The notes under the pieces are model-generated. The model did no database searches. It was not told the DNA's origin and saw only the letters and a program-made list of their open reading frames with translations. A program made the position numbers and the translations under genes. Of a DNA stretch of 64,000 nt, positions 24,154 to 37,075 are shown one piece after another (the first letter of the stretch is position 1; each line of letters opens with the position of its first letter). Source of the stretch: Sipunculus nudus (lineage: Eukaryota; Annelida; Sipuncula; Golfingiida; Sipunculidae); the NCBI GenBank assembly GCA_026874595.1, contig CM049313.1:45290659-45354658 (forward strand), in the 5' to 3' direction.

Positions 24154-25647
24154 TTTTTAGCGAACCTGTGAGCTTATGCGATGGCACAGCATCGTCCGTC
24201 CACCGTCCGCCGTCCAGGGCTGGCTTTCCGCAGTCCATGGCTGTAAGTCAGAAACCATCGGAGCTAGCAGCTCCAAATTACATGTAAGAATTAGTCACAT
24301 GTGAAACTTATTATTGGGTATCTGCATTCATTTAGATTTTATAGAGAAAAAGCTTAAAAAACTTTAAAAATCTTCTTCTCTGAAACTGTCCTGCCAAATT
24401 GTCCAATTTTTCACAGAAATGTCCCTTGGAATAATTTCCCTCAAGTTTGTTCGAATGGTTTCAGTTCGATGATATTTGTCCGAGTTACTGGAAGTTTAAC
24501 TTAGTCATCTGTGCAAAAAAACTAGCCCTGCCTGGGCTTAAGTGTAATTATAATTACTACTAAAATGCTTTTATTAAAACGCGATTCCATGTACTGATAG
24601 ATGTAACTCAGTACCAGTTCTTATCACTTAAGCCCTGTAAAGTCTGTATGGTGAATCCCTGATATTTGCATATCAGGCCGTCACACCTGCTGTGAATGGC
24701 ATCATTGCTATGAAGATGCTAGCAGCGGTCCCAATGGCAATAGAAAGCTCAAACCGTTTGGTAACATTAACACTGAAATCATGTTTTCAGAAAGTCCATA
24801 CATGGACCTTCGTGTCCTATGATATATCTCTGCTATCCAATACTAAGGTCTATGGGCCAGATATAAGTGCATTGTATACACTGTCGCATGATTTCCTACT
24901 GTGTATTTTTAAGTGTTCAAGTTACACTTTAATGACTTGCCCATGTTAAGTTGCCAACACGCTGATCGCCAAGATCATTTCCGCCAGCCAGTACATGAAT
25001 AACAGTTTGACTGCGTTTGTCGCGTGTGAGCCTGAATATCTCACGCTGATTGGCTGAGCTAAAGATACATGTTTAAACCAGTCTGCTTTGAAAAGCGATG
25101 GTCTGATAAACAGTGACACACTTACTCATTGAGGCTGAGGGTTATAGTGTTGAAAGTCATGCCTTCTCAAAATAGCCGAGGACCTAAAAATATTAAGACT
25201 GATTAAATGGGAATATAAAGAGCAAGCTAGAGGCCCACATTAGGCGGTTACTGGAATAACCATATGGATTTACAAAAAAAAAAGATTCTGGGAAAGACCA
25301 CTATTTTTACTACCTAAGTCACTGGGAAAGACCTTAGTTCAGCGAGGCGGTGATGTATGGCGCTGACTGTCCAGTACGGCCCAAGTTTACCAGTCGATGA
25401 AATAAGAGGGTCAGAGAGTGGCAATTAGTTATAGAAGCAGCCGAGAGGTGGCATTACAGACACTAAGTGCAATACAGTGAGAGAACGTTAAGAGAAGATT
25501 CATTGACTGGGCCTGTCTACAAAAAAGCATTCTAAACTTAAATCTCAGAAACAGCTGGAGCTGTCATCACCAAATTTTATGCCAATGTTTGTCACATGAG
25601 TCATATCTGAAATTGAGGTGTTGGTGGCGCCACCTACGATTGATCTG
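24154..25647 (+). mobile_element. Family B element B2, truncated and split by family F
   Basis: The 5' end is TTTTTAGCGAACCTGTGAGC, nearly identical to B1. The B body runs to 24520, is interrupted by family F (24521-25519), and resumes with 'aaaaaagcat...cagaaacagctggag', matching B1 at about 18325-18420. It is then cut by the family A copy starting at 25648, so the 278-bp modules and 3' end are missing. Confidence 0.75.
24521..25519 (+). mobile_element. Family F DNA transposon-like element, copy 1
   Basis: About 1.0 kb of somewhat GC-richer non-coding sequence inserted in B2 at a CAAAAAA site, which appears on both sides (24514-24520 and 25520-25526) and once in B1 (near 18328). A second copy lies inverted at 40559-41375. 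The ends show weak inverted similarity (TAGCCCTGCC... and the complement of ...GGCCTGTCTA). No transposase frame is recognised, so it is probably non-autonomous. Superfamily unassigned. Confidence 0.65.
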
Positions 25648-28263
25648 TTTTTAGCTCAGCTGACTATAAGTCATCTGAGCTATAGTCGTGGTCCATTGTC
25701 CGTCTTCCATCCGTCTGTCCCTCCGTCCGTAGATGTGACACCATTTGAAACCGTAAGACCTAGGAATCCAAAATTTGGTATAATTTTAGATGTCCCCAAG
25801 ATCTCCTACCAAGCCGAAAACTGGGTCTTTGCGACTTTGTTCCTTTGAGAAATTAAGGAAAATCCTCATTTTTTTTATTAAAAACCTATTTTCACACTTC
25901 AGGACTGCCTATTATCAAAACTACTCATCTGTTTTTCCTCATATTTACCATAAATATTCCCCCATATAGTTCCTATGTACATGCCAGAAATTATGTCTGT
26001 ATTATATAATTTAAAAAAGGTATGGGCCCAAACATAATGCATTTTGTAAAAAATCAGAAAAGATATTTGAACACTTAACACAAAACATGTTAAAGCTATG
26101 GACCTTTTTCCAGTAATATAACTTTAATTAATCAAAGTTAAATTGTATACCCAAAATTAGATCAAAATCTTTAAATTTTTTTGAAATATTAACAAAAATA
26201 AAAAATTGGTACCCTAAATTTTGTCCAACTTTGACCATGGCACGTTTTTTTCCTGTAAGTACTGTGGATTTAATTTTCACAACATGTTTTTGTTAGCATT
26301 TTGTCTGTTAACTACGAAAATTTGAAACCAGTTGATCAAAAACTGTAGATTTTATTAAAGTTTTCAAGCACCATGTAACATATTGTTTACATCAAGCTAG
26401 TGTTATGCAGTTCGGAAGAGCTCAGCTCCCCAGCTTCAGCTTTCAGTTCCTAAAATTTGGCATACAATTAGATATCTCCAAAATCCCCTACCATGCCAAG
26501 AATTTGGTCACAAGGACTAGGATATTAATGAAAAACTTCATTTTTCCATTAAAAACCCATTGTTACACTTCAAGACTGCCTAATATCAAAACCACTGATC
26601 TGACTTTAATCATATATAATATACAAATACATTCTATATGCACATGCCAGAAATGATGTCAGTATTGGGTAATTGTTTTAAGTTGTGGGCCCAAACATAA
26701 TGCACTTTGTAAAAAATCAAGAAATATATTTACTCCTTTAACAAGAGGATTGCTGAAGCTAGAGATTTTTTGTCAGGGATGTAACATTATTTTATCAAGA
26801 TTCAATTGAATACCCAAAATTAATTCTGAATTTTTCAAATTTTATAAGTTATTAGTATAAATATAAAATTAGTACCTTAAATTTTGCCAAACTTTGACCA
26901 TGGCAGGTTTGTTTCCTGTGAGCACTGTTGATATAATTTTCATATCATGCACACATAAGGATTTCAGCTTTTTAGTTTAGAAAGCTGAAAGAAATTGGCC
27001 AAAAAATTGTAGCTTTTATTAATGTTTTTATGAGACCATGTCAGACCTTAGCTCTCCCAAGCCCCTCTTTCGTCACCTGTATGTTGACCTTGTTGACCTT
27101 TCATCAGATTATGCACACTTGAAGCGAGGCATACACTGGGGCAGCCAGGCAGCTGATGGCCAGCCACAGTTGATTCAGGTGTCCAACCCAACTCATCTAG
27201 TAGTTTTAACTAACAACATAACAGTAAACAATAAATTAATAAATTTTTATTGGTTTTTAATAACAAATTAAAGAAAAATGGAAAAGGAATTTGTTAGTTG
27301 ATAATAACAGGAAATTAACCTGCAGTTACTGATGATATAAGAATCTTGTATCGATTGATAGAATGTCACGTATTCTAAATAACACCATGCAGTCACCTAT
27401 GGTATTTTTCAGTTTAATTTTAATGATAAAAAAATAAATCATATTATTCATTACTAATCATTAGAGATCATATGAAGGAAATTAATGATAGACAAGGATG
27501 CAGTTGATAATATTAATCTAGATTCCTGCTGTGTCTAGTGTGTACATTGATGTGAAATTAGTCCAAAATGAATATATTACATTTATTTTTTTTAATATGA
27601 ATAAAAGCCATAAAACCAGGTACTTATGATCATTATTTAAATGTGTGAATTTTGTATATTCTGGATTCTCAGTATCATTGTTTGGTGAAAACTGAATAAA
27701 TAGCAGACATGGTGCGAATACTTTGCAAATGTAATTGAATACAAATATGTACTCCTTTATAAAATTTCTTGCATAAGAATCGGAATTCAGGTAAAAATGA
27801 AAGTATATGAAAACCAGTGCAAATACTTTCAAAATGTATTCATGAATGCATTCATGAATATATTCTTTGATATTATTTTAATAATCATTTCAGTTGTATT
27901 TTATTTTTTAAAAAATCATATGATTCTCTTATTATTTTTAATAAAAATTATATTTTGGACAATTTGTAATTATTTTTAATAAATAGTTAAACTCTTATAT
28001 TATATGTTCTGCTTATAAGTTATATGGCCAAGTCAAAATTTGTGTGACAGTAGCACTCCATTTGTTAATAAAATAAATGAAATCAATCCTCTTTCCTGTC
28101 TCCAAAGATACTAGCTATCAAAATCATACATAAGCTAAACACTCACAACTCATAATACATCTTATATTTGTTTCCACACAAAACAAGCATGTGCCTCATT
28201 TCTAAATCATATTTTTTTATCATATATAACAGCTGAGCGCCGTGACCCATGGGTCCCTTGTTT
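25648..28263 (+). mobile_element. Family A (subtype I) Helentron-like element, complete
   Basis: About 2.6 kb with both ends intact. The 3' hairpin is GACCCATGGGTC. Core modules begin near 25777 and 26459, again 682 bp apart. The GTCY tract is short. It lies inside the truncated family B element B2. Sequence agrees closely with the copies at 13438 and 28307 throughout. Confidence 0.85.
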
Positions 28264-28306
28264 ACAAGCAAAAATGTAAGTTGAGAATCTTCTAGCTTAT
28301 ATACTG

Positions 28307-30695
28307 TTTTTTAGCTCAGCTGACTATAAGTCATCTGGGCTATAGTCGTGGTCCATTGTCCATCGTCCATCCGTCTGTCCGTCCGTCCGTCTGTCCGTCC
28401 GTCCGTCCGTCCGTAGATGTGGCACGTTTTGAAACAGTAAGACCTAGGAATCCAAAATTCGGCATAATGTTAGATGTCCCCAAGATCTCCAACCAAGCCG
28501 AAAACTGGGTCTTTTCGACTTTGTTCCTTTGAGAAATTAAGGAAAAACCTCAATTTTTTTTTAAAAACCTGTTTTCACACTTCAGGACTGCCTAATATCA
28601 AAACCACTCATCTGTTTTTCCTCATATTTACCATAAATATTCTTCTATGTAGTTCCTATGTACATTCAAGAAATGTCTGTATTATATAATTTAAAAAAGT
28701 TATGGACCCAAACATAATGCATTTTGTAAAAAATCAGGAAAGATATTTGATCACTTAACACAAAACATGTTTAAGCTTTGGACCTTTTTTCCAGTAATAT
28801 AACTTTAATTAATCAAAATTAAATTGGATACCCAAAATTAGATGAAAATCTTTTAAAAATGTTAAAATATTAATAAAAATAAAAAATTGGTACCTTAAAT
28901 TTTGCCCAACTTTGACCACGGCACGTTTTTTTCCTGAAAGCACTGTGGATTTAATTTTCACAGCATGTTTTTGTTAGCTTTTCAACTGTTAACACCAAAA
29001 CATTTGAATCCAGTTGATCAAAAAATGTAGATTTTATTCAAGTTTTCAAGCACCATGTAACATACTGTTTACATCAAGCTAGTGTTATGCACTTTGCAAG
29101 AGCTCAGCTCCCCAGCTTCAGCTCTTAGTTCCTTAAATTCGGCATACAGTTAGATGTCTCCAAAATCCCCTACCATGCCAAGAATTTGGTCACTAGGACT
29201 TAATACTTTCAAGATATTAATGAAAAACTTCATTTTTCCATTAAAAACCCATTGTTAAACTTCAAGACTGCCTAATATCAAAACCACTGATCTGACTTTA
29301 ATCATATATAATATACAAATACATTCTTTGACCATGGCACGTTTGTTTCCTGTGAGCACTGTTGATATAATTTTCATATCATGCACACATAAGGATTTCA
29401 GCTTTTAAGTTTAGAGAGCTGAAAGAAATTGGCCAAAAATTGTAGCTTTTATTAATGTTTTTATGAGACCCTGTCAGACTTTGGCTCTCTCCAGTCCCTC
29501 TTTCGTCACCTGTATGTTGACCGTGTTGAACTTTCAGCAAATTATGCATGCTTGAGGCGAGGCATACATGGGAATCCAGGCAGCTTATGGCCAGCCACAG
29601 TTGATCCAGGTGTCCAACCCAACTCATCTAGTAGTTTTAACCAACTACATAACAATAAACAATAAATTAATAAATTTTTATTGGTTTTTAATAAAAAATT
29701 AAAGAAAAATGGAAAAGGAATTTGTAAGTTTATAATAACAGGAAATTAACTTGCAGTTACTGATGATATAAGAATCTTGTATCGATGGATAGAATGTCAC
29801 GTATTCCAAATAACACCATGCAGTCACCTATGGTATTTTTCAGTTCAATTTTAATGATAAAGAAGTAAATCATATCATTCATTACTAATCATTAGGGATC
29901 ATATGAAGGAAATTAATGATAGACAAAGATGCAGTTGATAATATTAATCTAGATTCTTACTGTGTCTAGTGTGTACATTGATGTGAAATTAGTTCAAAAT
30001 GAATTTATTACAGTTATTTTTTAATATAAATAAAAGCCATAAAACCAGGTACTTATGATCATTATTTAAATGTGTGAATTTTGTATATTCTGGATTCTCA
30101 ACATCATTGTTTGGTGAAAACTGAATAAACACCAGACATGGTGCGAATACTTTGTAATTGTATTTAAATATGAATATGATTATGTACTCCATTATAAAAT
30201 TTCTTGCATAAAGAATGGGAATTCAGGTAAAAATGAAAGTATATGAATACCAGTGCAAATACTTTCAAAATGTATTCATGAATGCATTCATGAATATATT
30301 CTTTAATATTATTTTAATAATCATTTCAGTTATATTTCATTTTAAAAAATCATATGATTCTCTTATTATTTTTAATAAAAATTATATTTGGGACAATATT
30401 TGTAATTTTTTTTAATTAATAGTTAAATCCTAATATTATATATTCTGCTTATAAGTTATATGGCCAAGTCAAAATCTGTGTGACAATAGTACTCCATTTG
30501 TTAATAAAATAAATGAAATCAATCCTCTTCCCTGTCTCCAAAGGTACTATCAAAATCATACATAAGCTAAACAACAACAATTCATAATACAGCTTATATT
30601 TATAACCACACAAAACCAGCATGTGCCTCATTTCTAAATAATATTTTTTTATCATATATAACAGCTGAGCGTTGTGACCCATAGGTCCCTTGTTT
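28307..30695 (+). mobile_element. Family A (subtype I) Helentron-like element, complete with internal deletion
   Basis: About 2.4 kb. The 5' hairpin, (GTCC)n tract, modules near 28461 and 29141 (680 apart), tail and 3' signature are all present. The second module lacks roughly 250 bp relative to the reference copy: the jump falls at about 29326, where 'atacaaatacattc' passes straight to 'tttgaccatggcacg'. It lies only 43 bp after the previous copy and in the same direction. Confidence 0.85.
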
Positions 30696-31066
30696 AAGAA
30701 ACTGTTAAGCTGATTGGTTTAAAGTTTACAAGAATTATTCTATGGTAGGGTTCTGCCAGTTTTATAAGAATAGATTGAGTAAATGCAGCTGTAAAAAAGC
30801 AGTGTAGGCAATTGAAAAAGGCTTTCTGTGTTTGAAAACAGGTTTGACAACATGCCCTGTTTCAGCAGCCAAGTCAAGAGGTCATTCAGTACAACCAGGT
30901 GGGGTCCAAACATCACCATGGCAACTGATCTGGCTCTTGGGGATGTCTACACAATGTGTCTAGACGTCTAGACAAAGCATCTAGATGTCTAGACACATCG
31001 CCTAGATGGAGAATGCCCAGATTAGAATTATTATATCTTTCAAATGTTGGAAAAAGAATTGGTTTG
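30696..31066. other. Gene-free spacer holding a palindrome cluster
   Basis: Single-copy-looking sequence between families A and B3. The only structure is the GTCTAGAC cluster at 30958-30994. Confidence 0.5.
30956..30998. repeat. Nested palindromes: three GTCTAGAC octamers in 37 bp
   Basis: GTCTAGAC occurs at 30958-30965, immediately again at 30966-30973, and at 30987-30994. CATCTAGATG, another perfect palindrome, lies between them. The outer arms TGTGTCTAGAC and GTCTAGACACA are also inverted, so the block could form a cruciform. GTCTAGAC is the known palindromic Smad-binding element; function here is only inferred. Confidence 0.6.
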
Positions 31067-33331
31067 CAAATTTTATTGAATCTGTGAGCTTATGCAGTGG
31101 TGTGGCGTCTTCCGTCTTCCGTCGTCAGTCGTGTGTCATAGCTATCTCAAAAAGGGCAGGAGCTAGCATCACCAAATTTTTTGCAAAAATTTGTCATCTG
31201 AAAAATTCTATTGGATTTTGCTTATTTCTTGGCTAACTGCATTTTTGGGGAAGAAGCTAAAAAACATTTAAAAATGCACTTCTCCAAAACCATGCTGCCA
31301 AATTTTCCATTCATCTGTTCCATTAATCCTCCCTGGTAAAAAGGACATATCCAAAATATCCTGACTGATACATCCTGTGGATACTTTGTTTTCAGTCGGA
31401 CACCGCTGCCGCCGCTTAGGTTTCAGAGAACTCCTCTGTAACCACTGGGCAGTATTTTTTTAATTCGGAATTATGATTGGGTCACATGTGAACTGCTGCA
31501 CCATCATATTTGGTTGACCTCTGTACTTTCCTCTCTGCCCAGTGTCCATTTGTGTGTCTGTCTCCCCACATAAACCCACATATCACGGGAACCTTTTGAC
31601 CCATCAGGCTAAAATGTAGCCCTTGGATAGCTTTATAACATGCACTAAATATGGTGGTGCCACCTGCAACCATTTTTGCACAGTGTCCATCTGTTCATCT
31701 GTCTTGGGATAAAATCACTACTATCTCGGCAGTGGTAGGACTTATCTACCTGAAATTTTGCAGGTTTATACATCCTAGACTGCTTTCTTGATTTTATGAC
31801 AGGTGGCACCACTTTCATTCACGTTTATGCTGCAGACATCCAAGCTTGTATCTCGGGAACCGTTTGACCGATTTGGCCAAAATTTTGCATGTGTATAGAT
31901 CTCACATAGCTCTTTATCATACACAAACTGGTGGCACCACCTGCAACCATTTTTGCACAGCATCCATCTGTTCATCTGACTTAGGATAAAATCACACATA
32001 TCTCAGCAATGGTAGGACTTATCTACCTGAAATTTTGAAGGTTTATACATCCTAGACTGCTTTCTTGATTGTATGACAGGTTGCACCACCTTCATTCATG
32101 TTTATGCTGCAGACATCCAATCTCATATCTCGGGAACTGTTTGACCGATTTGGCCAAAATTTTGCATGTGTATAGATCTCACAAAGCTCTTTATCATACA
32201 CAAAACTGGTGGTGCCAAAACTGGTGGTGCCACCTGCAACCATTTTTGCACAGGGTCCATCTGTTCATCTGCCTTGGGATAAAATCACTCATATCTTGGC
32301 AGTGGTTTGACATATCTGCCTGAAATTTCGCAGGTTTATACATCCTGGACACCTTTCTTGATTTTATGACAGGTGGCGCCACCTTCATTCACTTTAATGA
32401 TGCAGACATCCAATCTCATATCTCAGGGACCAATTTGGCCAAAATTTTGCATGTGTATAGATCTCACATAGCTCTTTATGATACGCAAAACTGGTGGCGC
32501 CACCTGCAAAAATTTTGTGCACAGCATCCATCTGTTCATCTGCCTTGGGATAAAATCACACATATCTCGGCAGTGGTTTGACTTATCCACCTGAAATTTG
32601 CAGGTTCATACATCCTAGACAGCTTTCTTGATTTTATGACAGGTGGTGCCACCTTCATTCACTTTTATGCTGCAGACATCCAAATTAATATCTAAGGAAC
32701 CATTTGACCCATTGGGCTAAAATTTTGCATATGTTTAGATCACACATGGCTCTTTATCATACACAAAACAAGTGGCGCCACCTGCAACCATTTTTTAACT
32801 GTGTCCATCTGTTTGTCTGCCTTTGGATAAAATCATTCATTTCTCGGCAGTGGTTTGACATATCTGCCTAAAATTTTGCATGTTTATACTTCTTGGATAG
32901 CTTTCTCGATTATGTGGCAGGTGGTGCCACCTACTTTTATGTTTACGCTGCAGAAATTCAGGCTTATATCTCAGGACTGGTTTGACATATCCCCCTGAAA
33001 TGTTGCATATATATAGAAATCATTTCGCTCTTAATCATATACAAAATTTGTGGCGCCATCTGCCACCATTGTTGCACAGCGTCCTTCTGTTTGTCTGTTG
33101 TGGGATAAAATCACTCATATACAAGTAGTGGTATGACTTATCTGCCTAAAAATTTGCATATTTATATAACCTAGACAGCTTTTTGCAGGTCCGAACTTCC
33201 ATTTTGCTGAAATCATAATACTAAGGTAGATCTGCAGGACATAAGAGGGTCAATATTAAATTTTAAAATAATCCTCTATTCATACTCCCAAACTTTGCAC
33301 AGGTTCGCATTAGGCCTGTAGGCCTTGTTGA
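31067..33331 (+). mobile_element. Family B Helentron-like element B3
   Basis: About 2.26 kb. The 5' end is degraded (TTTTATTGAATCTGTGAGCTTATGC) and the 3' end is perfect: CACAGGTTCGCATT, then hairpin AGGCCTGTAGGCCT and TGTT. The body has the 'aggagctagcatcaccaaatttttt' region, broken here into shared words, then a row of 278-bp modules. It is longer in modules than B1, so copies differ by module number. Confidence 0.75.
31671..33075 (+). repeat. 278-bp tandem array in B3 (five units)
   Basis: The landmark 'catttttgcac' or its variant falls at about 31671, 31948, 32241, 32511, 32789 and 33067. The intervals are 277, 293, 270, 278 and 278. The 293-bp unit contains a short local duplication of 'ggtgccaaaactggt' near 32205-32235. 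Confidence 0.85.
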
Positions 33332-33549
33332 AGTTATTGGCCCAAACATAATGCACTTTGTCAGGCAAACAGCCCATGGCAGAAAATAGGTTACAATAAG
33401 TTTTTTCTTCAAGCAATAAGACCCATAAATATGAAGTACGGTATGAATCAAATAGAGTGATGCATAGATGGGGCATATGTGAAGGACTGATGGCTTGGGA
33501 TGAACAGTCAGCTTGAAATATGTTCACATGCATTTTGAACTATTAAGTA

Positions 33550-34030
33550 GTGTGACCTTTAACTCTGACCTTTTGAAATCCAACATCAATAGGGCTCTTC
33601 ACCTATTAGTAGGTAAGCCATGTATGACGTATGGAAGGTATAGGTTTAAAAGTTTGCCCTAAAATGACTCCACACAAGAAGTGGGTGTGGTGAACTTGAC
33701 CTTTGACCTCAAAATCAACAGGTGTTTTCCCTTTTGGCAGAGAAGTGATATGTCAGTGCTGGAAAGTTTGGAAAGAAAAGTCTAGCTTGAAATGTGTCCA
33801 AGAGGATCCTGTGACCTTGACCTTTGACCATGTGAACTCAAAATCTCTTCTCCCACTTGGTAGGTGAGCCATATGTGAAAGATCAAAGGTTAAGGATGAA
33901 AGGTTTGGCTTAAAATGCATCACAAGCTTTTCAAAGATTTGGGTCATGTGACCTTGACCTTTGACCTCAAAATAATAATGGTTCTTTCCCTTTTGGAAGG
34001 TGAGCCATATGTGAAAGATGAAAGGTTTGG
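33550..34030 (+). repeat. Degenerate tandem repeat with nuclear-receptor-like half-sites
   Basis: The phrase 'tgaccttgacctttgacc' recurs near 33692, 33812 and 33951, with a worn copy at about 33551 (intervals of about 120-140 bp). Each unit also has 'ggtgagccatatgtgaaaga' or a variant. The core TGACCTTTGACCT is, on the minus strand, AGGTCA-A-AGGTCA, a perfect DR1. The unit style is that of a dispersed repeat common in marine invertebrates. Confidence 0.7.
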
Positions 34031-34159
34031 GATGAAAATTTTGGCTATAAGAATTATTCCTGGGGTTGCAAACACAACCAGTAACTCAGAGAATATAGGT
34101 TGCAGTGACCTAATTTCAGGTTTGCAAGGAGATCTTTTTAGAATCTCTATGACTGCATA

Positions 34160-37075
34160 GGGTTCATGATCCTAGACCAAAGGTAAAGATTTGTGCCCTG
34201 CTAATGGATGGATGGCCAGATGAAAGGACAATGGACAAAGACACATCGCTATAGAACAGCATGACTAAGAGTAGCTGAGCTAAAAATACTGATGTGTGCA
34301 ATAAGTAGTATCAAAGTTTCCTCTTCAGAAAACCGAGACATTATAACTTTGCAAGAGTTTCTGATATCACAGGAATTACAATAAAGCATACAGTATAAAA
34401 TCCACAATAGACAGCAGAATACTGAGTTTAAACCAGGACATCTTGAGTGAATATAGGTGTTACTGAGAAAAATAAGGATAATGTATTATAAAGTTGCACC
34501 TGTAAGGAAGAGATCTTCAAAAGGTATGTCCCTTTGAGGCATTGCATGGTGGGAAGACCTGAATGCCAACTTTTCACAAGGTTTATCATTTAAAATAAAC
34601 ATCAGACCCCAAAAAGTCTGTTAGTTTTCACACAGGTTTCAAGTAAATGGTAACTCAACCACAAATATCTGTTAATGGTTTACCATACACGTGTAATGTG
34701 TTTGTTTTGAACATGAGAGACCCACATAGAAGGCTACAGTGTTTTTGCTGATGTGTGACAATGGTGACAGGGTAATATATGGTAACAGGTGCTCTGAAAA
34801 ATTGAGATAAGTTAAGAAATATTTTTCCTGAGACGTACCCCACCATTTATATAAAAAGGGGTTTGTCCATGGCAGATTATGCTGCTGGTTGAAGAATAGA
34901 AAAAATGTAAATGGATCTGTTAAAAACTCAAAATTTTGATCAACCAGTCTTCATCTCACTATCTGCTGCTTTAAAAAATTTCATTGAAATCTGTCTGTAA
35001 TTTCTTGAGACACCTTGCATGCAAGAAACAAACTTTCAGGAAGACAAAGCACATGGGTCAAAACACAACCTCCTTCAATAACAGAGATAACAATAATTAC
35101 CAGAATACATCTTCTGATACTATCTATAAGGACAAAACTGACCACTTGAATTACAAAGAGAAATATTTTTTTTTTAATACTGAAAGAGAGATAAAAAAAA
35201 TACTGATGATTGGAGAATCTCAGAAAATGCTTTCAGGAAAAAAAATATGAGAACACAATGCAAAGTCTCATTCCTAAGTTTTCCCTGTCATACTGATTGA
35301 TTGGTTAGGAATTCTCATCAGCCTGAATAAACACCAGTGAACTGGCATGAATAAACACTCGGCTGCAGATCCAGAGGTCCAGATCCATATATGTACTCTT
35401 GTTCTTGACATTTTTTTTGCATTTGTTGAGGAAGGGTTCTGGTTTCATATTGTATAACCTAGTGATGGCAGTCTAAAGCATGTACGGTGTGACATGAATG
35501 AAGGAATGTAACAATCTGAACTGATTTCTTGAAAGATTTTTTTTGGGTAGTAAAAAGGTTAAATGAGTGATCTCTATTGCTAAAATTAATTTAATTCAAT
35601 ACCTGATAATATTGTGATTACCTGCTGGAAAAAAAAATAAATTTGCACTCAGGGTTAAATGTATAAGAAAAAAAAATGAAGAGATATAAAAAAATATTCA
35701 AGGACAAATTTAAGGACATATATTCTGGCACTTTATATATTAACATTACAGGTATCATCTCAATATGCAGTATTTATTTGACTATTGAAAATCTAGCCAA
35801 TGAGCGTGTTAGTTCTAGATGTTAGTTTCAGGTGAGTCTGAGTGGACCTCTGGGCAGTATGGGTTTATGCTGAGAATATATTTATACCTATTGGTCACAT
35901 ACTGCAATTAGTTACTTAGTCACAAGGTGAAAATGTTGAGATTTTAACTTTTTTCATTGTTTGACAAAGGTTTCTTTTTCGCAAACACATGATACAGTAA
36001 TCATTTAATTCACAATCATAAACATTATGTTCATATCTGAAGACTGTATTAATTCTGAGAATTATACCCTTAGAAAATAAATAAAATTTGCAAAGGTAAA
36101 ATTCTGGTGGATATTTAGGAATTATATGTCTGCATATATTGTAGTGGTCAAATAAAAAGAATGATTACAACAGGTGTTCATAAATAGTTACCTTGATCAA
36201 TGACTTGGTGCGTTGTGGTTGTCCAACCATGATAAATAATTATTTGCTTGAATTATAAGTGACCAATGCATCATGACTCTCAGCTGAATTTGACATGTAT
36301 ACAGATGATGCATGTTTTACTTATATTGATGTTATGATCTGGTAAAAATATTTGTTCAGGAACCTTGAACAATGGGTAGAATGACTTCTAGAGTGCTCTC
36401 TTTAAATAATAAAGAGATCATATAGTGTAAAAAACACTAGGAAAATGTCAGATAAGTAATAGGTATAAAGAAATGACCCAGAAAAGTAACAAATTTGACC
36501 AAAATCTACACTAATAGCAATTCAAGCACCTGTGATCTCAAGTAACTAAACCAATGAAAAGCACAAAAGTTTATGTGCAGTTGCAAAAACTGTATTATAA
36601 AAAAGATAACATGAAATTATTCATGTCCTGTATTACATCTCAACTTAACCTGTGATATCACCTTCACTTTAGCTGCTACTTTGCATTGCAAGTTTCTTTA
36701 GCTTTCACTGCCAGGGCTGGAACAGGGCAAAAAATTTATTATCAGACTAAGGAGATATAGTATCGCATTGTGCACCCAGCTTGAAGTTTTAAACCAGTGA
36801 CACCTCCCTCTCATTGGTCCTATTTTTGGCCCTGTGCCAGTCCTGGTGTTGAAACATCAAAAGATTTGACTTGACCTGTAAGTATTAGCTGCATGGATTG
36901 CTGTAAAATTTTGTGTGCATGGTGATCATGGATAGCTATATCCTGTGCCCAAGACTTATATTCCAGACTACAGTTGCTTATAATTAATTTTGCATTAAAC
37001 TCTAAATTTGAAATAAAAAACACTTATGTGAAATGCTGTCATCTAAGAAAGTTTGAAGGATGTCATGCCAAACAG
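34160..37075. other. Gene-free stretch, nothing recognised
   Basis: About 2.9 kb of AT-rich sequence with no shared repeats. Frames at 34984-35250 (88 codons) and 36820-37023 are lysine/asparagine-rich or lack similarity and look like chance frames. Confidence 0.5.

Noticed and set aside
1465-30682. Recurring short proteins in family A tails (for example 1465-1698 and 30449-30682 minus strand)
   Set aside because: Their similarity follows from DNA repeat identity. They are low-complexity AT-rich translations, and the frames break in other copies.
31671-33075. CRISPR-like array
   Set aside because: Units are contiguous degenerate tandem modules of about 278 bp, not short repeats with unique spacers, and the DNA is eukaryotic.
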